DNA of 64,000 nt from Gambelia wislizenii (lineage: Eukaryota > Chordata > Lepidosauria > Squamata > Crotaphytidae), in NCBI GenBank assembly GCA_030847615.1, contig JAUMIR010000002.1:198321809-198385808 (forward strand), given 5' to 3'. This document shows, piece by piece, positions 56,841 to 64,000 of this stretch. The position numbers and the translations under genes were made by a program. The notes under the pieces were generated by a model. It was not told the origin of the DNA, did no database searches, and worked only from the letters and a program-made list of their open reading frames with translations. How positions within the stretch are numbered: the stretch's first letter is position 1; each line of letters starts with the position of its first letter.

Positions 56841-58524
56841 GGTGCTAGCCATGAAAGCCTTTGACTTCAAACTGTATTTCCTGTAATCAAGGAAAGGATT
56901 TTCACCTCACACTTCACAGCATCCTCCACACACACGCACACATGCACACACACACTTTTTCTCTGCCACACTACCCTCCAACACAGTGAGAATGAGATAG
57001 GCTTCTAGCCCTGATGAATTGCTCCATGAGGCTACCTTGATTATAAGGTTAACTGACTCCTTGGGTTGGATGACCATCAATTCCTGTGGGTTCTCCTGTC
57101 CAGTTGGCAATTACAGGTTGACAGATTTCTCCTTGGAGAGGTTAGTAACTGAGATAGGTTGGCAACCTCTCCTGCTGTGGGGGTAAAATCCCAAAAGGCT
57201 AGATGGATGGAAATAGTGGAATCAGCATGGTGGTGAAAAGGGAAAGGATTGATGACAAGATACACAACAACCTGTACAACCTCCTGGCCGGCCGTCAACT
57301 CTCAGCAAGTGTTCTGGGCAGAGAGAGAAGAGACACTTGTCAAAGATAGTCATGCACATCAGATTGCCACCATTTACTCTTTTCCCCTGAAGATGGATCC
57401 CTGAGAGAAGAGAGTGGCAGTGCCTCCTCATTCAACACATGGGACTTCATCAGCATCTGAGTGAGACAGAAGGCTAAGGGGACCTGATTCCTGAGGCCAC
57501 ATTATCTTGAGAGATGAGGGATCATGGAGAATTGTGCCAGCAGTAATTAGCATCCTCCTTGGGAATAATGTCAGACATATTGAGGGGACCACACAGTCCT
57601 TCTGGCCATGCTAGGAGTACTATACCTGTTCTTACTTTCTCTCTCTTAATGTGCTTAATAATACTTAATGACACACACATGCGGCCTGTTCAATGAGCAG
57701 TGTTACTGTGTCACCTCTAGAATTTGGAAATGTTAGTTTTCCAGAGTATAGTTCCCAGAAAATATTCCCAGGGACCATGCTATCTAGGGGTTCTGGGACA
57801 CTATTCCCCACCCGCACCCCTTGCTGGCTCTGATCTTCTTTGACATGCCTGCCAGGAAAGACAACTTTTCCTTCTTGCAATCCATGCATAAGTTAGAAAC
57901 CAGTAAGGAGAAGGGAAAAGGCCAACATTCTTTAACCAGTTTCAAGAAATCTTTGTGTTCATATAACAAGTAAGAACTCTGCTTGGCACTGGTGTCTTGC
58001 CCATTGCCCACTGCTGCTATATAACGTGATAACACAACTTAGGCATCAAACTTTTTGGAGTCAAGCTTTGGTAGTAATGATGAAAAATGACAATAGTTCT
58101 TTCTTTTAATGGCAGCATAGAGACAGGCAAAGCAGGGAAAAGAAAAGTTACAGCAGGAATCTCTTACTGAAATTTATTAGGAAAATAAAAGCTCTTCATC
58201 TTTGAAATCTTTATATAACAGGAACATAATTTGGGGCTGTTCTTGGGAAAAAAGAGTCCTGTACCAGTAGGAAGTTCTGTCCTACTTTTTCCTCCACAGG
58301 ATTAAAAAAATATTTTATACTTAAAAAAACAAACCCTCTTCTGTTAGACCAACTTTTAATGGTAAAAGAGTAGGCAAACTTTCAAACTACACAAAACGTT
58401 TCATCACACTAACCAGAAAAGTAGTCAACACTCAGCTACATTGTGAGGAGCAGCAGTTATTCCAGTTATCTGATATTGCTTACTGTGTTATAGTACAACC
58501 TGAACAAAATGATTTGTCAAAATA
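56841..58524. other. Intergenic stretch
   Basis: Contains a short (CA)n run at 56929-56955. No gene or defined element. Confidence 0.45.
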
Positions 58525-58741
58525 CACTCGACCCTCCATATCCACGAATTCTTTATCCATGGATTCATCCACAGTTTGAAAATTTTTAAAAAATCCAAAA
58601 AGCAACCCTTGATTTTGCCATTTTATATAAGAGATGCCATTTTACTATGCTACTGTGTATAATGGGACTTGAGCATCCATGGATTTTGGTATCCACAGGG
58701 GGGCCTGGAACCAAACCCCAGTGGATACCGAGGGCCCACTG
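58525..58741. mobile_element. Tigger/pogo-like MITE
   Basis: CACTCGACCCTCCATATCCA and GATACCGAGGGCCCACTG are inverted ends, with TA at 58523-58524 and 58742-58743. The interior has ATAATGGGACTTGAGCATCC and GGAACCAAACCCC. Confidence 0.88.
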
Positions 58742-58982
58742 TAATGGGAGCAACAGCAGCAACAACAGACAACTGTATTTATAGTAAAAGAGGACAAAAT
58801 AATAATTACGTATATAGTAAAAGATACTTGAAGATGGCATAAAATGGTTCACACATAATTTCACACAACAGCACAACAGCAATGAACATTATTAATCACA
58901 AAACATATTATGAGGTCCTTTGCACTTGTTCTGCCCAAAGGCATCATGAATTTCCTCTCCCTCTTTTTTCTTCTTCTATTCC

Positions 58983-59235
58983 TCATTGTGAAGGAGAGGT
59001 GCCCCAATGCGTCCAGCATGTAAGGGTGCACACGAGCAGGACTGCCATTGAGAATCCCACCCCCCTCTCACAGATGTTGCGCAGAATAACACAGGAGGAA
59101 ATCACTGATGAAACATTTTCTTCAGCCACTTCTAGGGGTGCTGTCAGATACCCCCCATGCACTTTCAACCTCCCAAGTGCTCTTTCCATGATGTTTCTAA
59201 CATGGATTGTGTTGCTGGTCCATGATGGGGTCCAC
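58983..59235 (-). pseudogene. PIF/Harbinger transposase C-terminal remnant
   Basis: Minus strand: TIHVRNIMERALGRLKVHGG, YLTAPLEVAEENVSSVISSC then VILRNICERGVG. The order ERAFGRLK ... EENVP-x-VI-x-ACC-x-LHNICE is the C-terminal signature of Harbinger transposases (HARBI1 family). The DDE core upstream is missing. The region right of it is low complexity (CACACA, CTCTCT). Confidence 0.75.
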
Positions 59236-59307
59236 AACATCATGGGGTCCATGGCATGTTCCACCACAGAAGATACTCTCTTTGTGAGGAGAGTGGAGGA
59301 ATGGAGA

Positions 59308-59362
59308 AGGGGTGTGTGTGTGTGAGAGAGAGAGAGAGAGACACACACACAGAGAGAGAACA
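59308..59362. repeat. (GT)n(GA)n(CA)n microsatellite
   Basis: GTGTGTG, then GAGAGAG, then ACACAC, then AGAGAG. Confidence 0.9.
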
Positions 59363-59439
59363 CGATGTGTAAAGGAGTAGGGCCTATGGTAAAGAAGACA
59401 CTGAGTAACAATGGCTCTCGCTCTCCTTGCATTTCTTAA

Positions 59440-59575
59440 AAATTTAATCTCTAGGCATTTTCTAGGTTCTTCAATGCAACTCTATGGTATATTTGTACCA
59501 GAAGTCCTTAATTTTAATAGGGTTTGCTATTATCCACAGTTTCCAGTATCTGTGGTAACTGGAGTCCTATTGTAC
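59440..59575. mobile_element. Tigger-like MITE fragment
   Basis: GGCATTTTCTAGGTTCTTCA, TATTATCCACAGTTTCCAGT and GGTAACTGGAGTCCTATTGT match the right half of the element at 62962-63215. Confidence 0.65.
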
Positions 59576-60112
59576 TGTATTCTTTCTGCCAGAAAACATG
59601 ATTTTGCACAAAAGGGTGTGTGCGTGTATGTACACAAATGAATTTTTCACAAAAAAATGTCCTTAAATATGAAAAATCTCACAGTTGCTGACCATTTTCT
59701 TGACAGGGTATCCTACTGTACTGAGGCACTCTGTCTCATCAGAGACAAGAAAATGCCTAAGTATCCTTTATATCTCTAGACTGAAAACACTGTGAACACA
59801 CAGATACCTAAGTCGCATAGTTTTCATATTATTATAGAGAACAGGAACAGAAATGTCAAGTGTGAAACTGGCTAATGTTCAATTTGTATGCAACTCACTC
59901 CTGCCTAGAACTTTGGATTTATTCACTAAAAATTAATTTGTTACCCATAATTTGTTGTCATTTTAAATAGCAAGGTTAAAAGTTGTTATTGTAATAGTTT
60001 TAACACCAAGGATGTTAATGGTTAGACTGATGATTTACATCTCATATTACTTTAATTCACTTCTTTGGGGAGTACATTTGTGAGTATTTTTGTCCAGTGT
60101 TAGTAATTGTAA
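59576..60112. other. Intergenic stretch
   Basis: AT-rich, nothing recognised. Confidence 0.45.
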
Positions 60113-60359
60113 TAGATCGGGACAGAAATGGGGCTGTTCCAGTAGCAGCACCCCGTTTCGCATGCCCCCTTCCTTCTCGCGATCTCCTGTCGTCTTCCCT
60201 CCGTGCTGCTTCCATTTCCCTCCCGCTATGTTTTACTAACGAAAGTTCTTCTCCCCATAAGTTCCATGATTTTTTACTAACAAATAACTTAGTAAGAAGG
60301 AAGGGGGCGTGCGAAACAGGGTGCTGCTACTAAAACAGCCCTGTTTCTGTCCCGATCTC
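60113..60359. mobile_element. MITE with about 65-base inverted ends
   Basis: AGATCGGGACAGAAATGGGG and CAGCACCCCGTTTCGCATGC on the left mirror GCGTGCGAAACAGGGTGCTG and CCCTGTTTCTGTCCCGATCT on the right. It has a GC-rich interior with a short AT loop. The family and target duplication are not clear. Confidence 0.82.
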
Positions 60360-61469
60360 CCCGGGGAATAATTTCCCTATGTGAAAATCTCCTAACAATC
60401 AATTAAAACAATAAAGGTTATTTTAATAATATTCACTAAAATAATTAACATTACCAAATCCAAGTCAATTAGATTTGAAACTAACATTTCCAAACTGTGA
60501 AGTTGTCATGCTAGGTCTCCACTATCATTTTCTTGTACATTTAATTTTCATTGTTGTTGTTCCTAAATGCACAGTTCATATAGATCACTGTTGAGTTTAA
60601 TCTTGTTGGGGTTTTTTGCCACGTGTTCCAGCCTGCCAGCATCATTTTGAATTTGCCAACTATGACATTAGGTATGTCTCCCAGCTTTAGGTCATCTGTA
60701 AATTTCAGAAGAGTCTGATCTAGTCTCTCCTCCAAATCATTTCTACAAGTGCTGACAAGCACAAAGGCCCTCAGTTCAGTGGGCTTACTTGGGTAAGTGC
60801 GCATTGGAAGCAGCGTCAGTGCATGTTCCATTTAAAAGCCATTATCTGAGGATGTGTGGAGTAAGGTCACCACCAACACATGAAGGAAAACAACCCAGTT
60901 CAGCCTGTTTTTAAAGTGTTGAAGCAGATCTTCTGAACAGAGCAAGAACACACCAGCCTTTTAAGAAGCCACTGCTTGGACATTAAAAAGCAGAGCTGGC
61001 AACAGCCAAGCCTGAATATTACCACCCTATCCATAAGAATTCATGAAGTCAGAGTTACAGTCCTGTATTATTAAGGACTGCTGCTGTAAAATAGTTGAGT
61101 GTCCTGTGTATCAGTGGCTATCTTAGCAACAGACAGGAGGCTATTCTTCAGGCAGCTAGAAAAATGCATTGTCATGCCAACCCCAACAAACTTTGATTTG
61201 CTAATGAGCCCCATAAATCCTTCCAAGTAATATACAAATCACTTCCCACCCACCACCATCCAGCTTAAGTCCCAGATTCTGGGCCCTGGCATTCAGGTAT
61301 CCCTGGAAGGCTTTTGTTTGGGCTTTTTCGGACTTCCCAAACACTTTTTAGTAAACTTTGTTACTGTTTCTATGGTGTCTAGCTTTCAGTCTCTGCCATC
61401 CTTTCCCAAACAAGGAGGAGAATACAGGGAGAAATTGTTTAAAAAGCAGGAACTCCATACTGACCCACT
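60360..61469. other. Intergenic stretch
   Basis: 60541-60831 on the minus strand contains LDQTLLKFTDDLKLGDIPNV, which resembles a worn CR1 reverse transcriptase FADDTKLGG block. The rest is not recognised. Confidence 0.5.
60590..60835 (-). mobile_element. CR1-like reverse transcriptase fragment
   Basis: LLKFTDDLKLGDIPNVIVGK, MMLAGWNTWQKT and RLNSTVIYMN correspond in order to CR1 [11 protein letters not shown]...DLDRLEKWA...FN. Short and damaged. Confidence 0.55.
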
Positions 61470-61672
61470 GTAGTAGTTTGAGTGTTGGACTATGACTCTG
61501 GAGAACAGGGTTTGAATCCTTGCTTGGCAATGGAAACCCACTTGGGCAAATCACACTCTCTCAGCCTCAGAGGAAGGCAGTCAACACCCCCCCAGCAAAC
61601 TTTGCCAATAAAACCCCATGATAGGGTTGTCATAAGTCAGAAATGACTTGAAGGCACAAACAACAGACTCCA
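61470..61672 (+). mobile_element. tRNA-derived SINE, copy 3
   Basis: GTAGTAGTTTGAGTGTTGGA, GAACAGGGTTTGAATCCTTG (B box), CACTCTCTCAGCCTCAGAGG, AATAAAACCCCATGATAGGG and CAGAAATGACTTGAAGGCAC. Same family as 10150-10382 and 28255-28480. Confidence 0.9.
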
Positions 61673-61814
61673 TACTGAGCGGTTTAGAGAATGAGGATGA
61701 AAAGACCTTCTCCCTGAATGTTCAGACCTCATTTTTTAGGTTTCTACAAAAGTGGCCCTAAGTGGAGGCAAGCTGGTAGCTCCCATGGCAGTGAATCTAC
61801 TCTGAATATCTACT

Positions 61815-61888
61815 TCCTGCATGGCAGAGGATTGGACTGGATAGTCCTTGAGGTCTCTTCCAACTCTATGATTCTATGATTCTATAAT
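61815..61888 (+). mobile_element. CR1 3' end
   Basis: CTGCATGGCAGAGGATTGGA, GTCTCTTCCAACTCTATGAT and repeated TCTATGAT, the terminal sequence of CR1. Confidence 0.85.
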
Positions 61889-61979
61889 TGTAAGAGTCAT
61901 GCAAGGTGCTGAACTCTGCCTCCAATATAGGCTCAACAGTTTAGACAGTTCATCTAAAGTTCACAGATTAATAACAAAT

Positions 61980-62042
61980 AGCACACCCTAAAGGCACCAG
62001 ATCCTGTCTGATCTTGGAAGCGAAGTAGAGTTAGCCCTAGTT
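61980..62042 (+). mobile_element. 5S rRNA-derived SINE, head only
   Basis: ACACCCTAAAGGCACCAGAT, CCTGTCTGATCTTGGAAGC and AGTAGAGTTAGCCCTAGTT follow 5S ribosomal RNA closely. It stops where the element at 62043 begins. Confidence 0.8.
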
Positions 62043-62149
62043 CAGGGCCGGTTTAACCATTCCGCCAAATCTGCATTGGCGGGGGGGGGGCGTTCTCAGG
62101 GGGCCCCATCCTGTCTCCAGCCATCTCCTTCTTCCTTTCTTCCCTCTGC

Positions 62150-62850
62150 CCCCACCGAGCAGGACAAGCTCCTGGGGGGAGAGTGCCGGCAGCTGCAGGA
62201 GGAGAGACCTGGAGGCAGCGGCCGCAGCAGCGCCCAGGCTTGGGCTGAGCTGCTCCAAGCCCGGGCCCAGGCTGAGCGAGAGCGGGAAGCACTGCGCTGG
62301 GAGCTGGTGCACTCAGAGCAAATGGGCGCCCAGAGCCTGGAGCTCCACTGCTGCCGCTGCCGCCACCTGGGGCCCGAGCTGCGGGACCAGCTGGAGACCC
62401 TCCGCGGCCGCACCCACTGCACCACCTTGGAAGCGACCGTGGAGTGCCTAGGGCCAAGCGCCGGCAGCTACAGGAGGAGAGGTGGTGGAGGCGCCAGCAG
62501 CAGCAGCGCCTGGGCTGGGCCCCATGGCCAGCATTGCTGCCTTCACCTCAGCGGGAGGAGCCCCGGCCTGCACAGTGGTGCTGAGCCAGAGCTGCGAGCG
62601 GAGCCTGGAGCATTACCAGGCCAAGCTGCGGGCACTGCATGAGCTCCAAAGGCACCTGAGCGGCCTGGGGGAGCTAGAGCAGCTGCACACCCGCAACCAG
62701 CAGAGCCACCAGCAGCTGGAGTAGCTCCACTGCTGCTGGAGGGAGCTGGGAGCCCTGACCGAGAGCCTGGAGGATGAGTGGGTGGCGGGGCAAGAGAGCC
62801 ACAAGGCCCAGAGGGAGCAGCTCCAGATGAGGCAGAGGGGAGGACAGCCA
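62150..62850 (+). pseudogene. Captured coiled-coil gene fragment, unidentified
   Basis: Plus-strand frames give EQDKLLGGECRQLQEERPGG, WAELLQARAQAEREREALRW, ELVHSEQMGAQSLELHC and GPELRDQLETLRGR. After a frame change come CERSLEHYQAKLRALHELQR, HLSGLGELEQLHTRNQQSHQ and, past a TAG, RELGALTESLEDEWVAGQES. Heptad-like leucines and charged residues indicate a long coiled coil. GC- and CpG-rich, unlike its surroundings, and lacking introns where seen. It has at least one frame change and one stop, so is presumably not functional. The parent gene was not identified. Confidence 0.55.
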
Positions 62851-62961
62851 CCATCTAGGACTGGGGGAAGGAATTTTGGGGGGGGCTGCAATGCTTTAAT
62901 TTGGGGGGAAATATGTTTTTCTCAGAACCTAACCCATTCTCAGTAGAGGATATTCAGATTA

Positions 62962-63215
62962 CTGTAGGACCCCTGTATCCACTGTTTCATTATCCACTAA
63001 TTCAATTATCCACAGAACACAAAACAGCATATCTACCATAGCGTCTTCCTAGAAAATGTGTCCTCTCCAGCCATTTTCTAGGTCCTCCAAGGCAACTCTA
63101 GGGTATTTTAAACTGGAAGTCTCATCGTTTTCAATGGTGTTCTGTATTATCCATGGTTTTCGGTAACCACAGGGGCCTCCAGAACCAATCCCCAGCGGAT
63201 ACAGGGGTTCTACTG
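62962..63215. mobile_element. Tigger/pogo-like MITE nested in the captured-gene element
   Basis: CTGTAGGACCCCTGTATCCA and GGATACAGGGGTTCTACTG are inverted ends, with TA at 62960-62961 and 63216-63217. The interior has TTCAATTATCCACAGAACAC and CCATTTTCTAGGTCCTCC. Confidence 0.88.
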
Positions 63216-63312
63216 TATTACTAATAATGTTTTTGCAGGAGGGTTACGATGCCCCCCCCTACAATGATGCCCCCCGTGCTGCAGGTGCTGCAGGGCCCTT
63301 AAACTGGCCCTA

Positions 63313-64000
63313 CCCCCCTCACCTGGTAGAGTCCGCAGGGCTTCCTAACCAGTGGTCCCGGGAAGCCTCGGGTTCCCCCAAGGGGTTGCCAGGGGTTCCT
63401 CAAGAGATGGTGGGGTTGTCCACACAGAGAAAATGCCCCTCACAGCACATCTTCACAATATCTGGAAGACTACATCTTGCCTGTCTCTGGTCTATTCACA
63501 AGGAAAGAGGAGGAGGAAATATCTAACAGTTGAGCTAAGAATCAATATTTTATTGAAATGTCTAACAAGTGAGCTAGGAATTAGTACCAAAAGACACATA
63601 CCTTTTGGTTTTAAAAACTTGTGTTTTATTGACTTATGTTGATAACTGTTAGAAAAGTATATGAAGTTATATATATTGTAGTTTTTAATCAAGATTTGAA
63701 ATCCTGTTTTGAAGCTCCGCATGACCCCCTAGCCAGATGGTGGCCGTGAGTGATTTACTTGTGATTTTAAATCTGCCACCGACGGTTTTTTTTATTTTTT
63801 AAAAAAAAAACAGTTTTCCAGAACAACAAGCAACACTTTGCATTTACAAAGGCAGAAAGAATAAAAAAAGAGTATAAGGTCATCATTTGATTGACTTACT
63901 GGATTCTTGCTTAGCCAAAAATCCAGCATGGCGGCTGCAGCCGCTTTCACCCTTTGCTAGCCCTGTCCCCATCCTCGTCCAGCCAATCAGATTGCACTGC
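63313..64000. other. Right edge, intergenic
   Basis: GC-rich up to about 63420, with AGTGGTCCCGGGAAGCCTCG and a diverged GGGGTTCCTCAAGAG motif that may be part of a hAT-type end. AT-rich afterward, with a short poly-T/poly-A hairpin at 63788-63811. No gene recognised. Confidence 0.45.

Larger units (their letters stand above)
62043..63312. mobile_element. TIR-bounded element (hAT-like) carrying captured coding sequence
   Basis: AGGGCCGGTTTAA at 62044-62056 and TTAAACTGGCCCT at 63299-63311 are inverted with one mismatch. CAGGG at the very end suggests hAT, but no clear 8-bp duplication was found. Contents: a poly-G spacer, a CpG-rich coiled-coil coding fragment (62150-62850) and a nested Tigger-like MITE (62962-63215). 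Confidence 0.6.

Overview
The window looks like nuclear DNA of a squamate reptile, probably a lizard. The evidence is vertebrate genes with short exons and long introns, a CpG-island promoter, and a repeat set of CR1, L2 and L1 LINEs, 5S-rRNA-derived and tRNA-derived SINEs, Tigger/pogo and hAT MITEs, PIF/Harbinger remnants and Penelope-like termini. The species cannot be named from the sequence. Assignments rest on reading translations and repeat ends by eye; no database search was run.

Two host genes are clear. TMEM104 (minus strand, 5' part only) has five coding exons between 1310 and 12757, giving residues 1 to about 144; the rest lies left of the window. NAT9 (plus strand) is complete in six coding exons from 19751 to 26911 (209 residues). 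They are head to head around a CpG island at about 17400-18015 that carries two palindromic NRF1-type sites, a CCAAT box and a perfect GTCACGTGAC palindrome. From memory, human TMEM104 and NAT9 have the same divergent arrangement.

From about 27.3 kb to the right end no intact host gene was found. This is a repeat-dense intergenic region. It holds an L2-like LINE piece (30.4-31.3 kb), another LINE C-terminus (32.2-32.6 kb), and a near full-length but frameshifted L1 (35849-42525) with a 19-bp target duplication that splits an older repeat. It also holds a perfectly symmetric 331-bp palindromic MITE (47428-47758) and a CR1 LINE (about 50197-55131, minus). That CR1 has internal tandem duplications and a 2.4-kb TA-flanked element containing two GC-rich hairpin minisatellites. 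Further right are a zinc-finger LINE tail (55.2-55.7 kb), a fold-back Penelope-like element with a hammerhead-like core (56.3-56.8 kb), a Harbinger transposase remnant (59.0-59.2 kb) and a TIR-bounded element that appears to have captured a CpG-rich coiled-coil coding fragment (62043-63312).

The most unusual items are the hairpin-array element inside CR1, the hammerhead-like inverted Penelope termini, the coiled-coil capture, the long perfect palindrome, and a large inverted repeat inside a TMEM104 intron.
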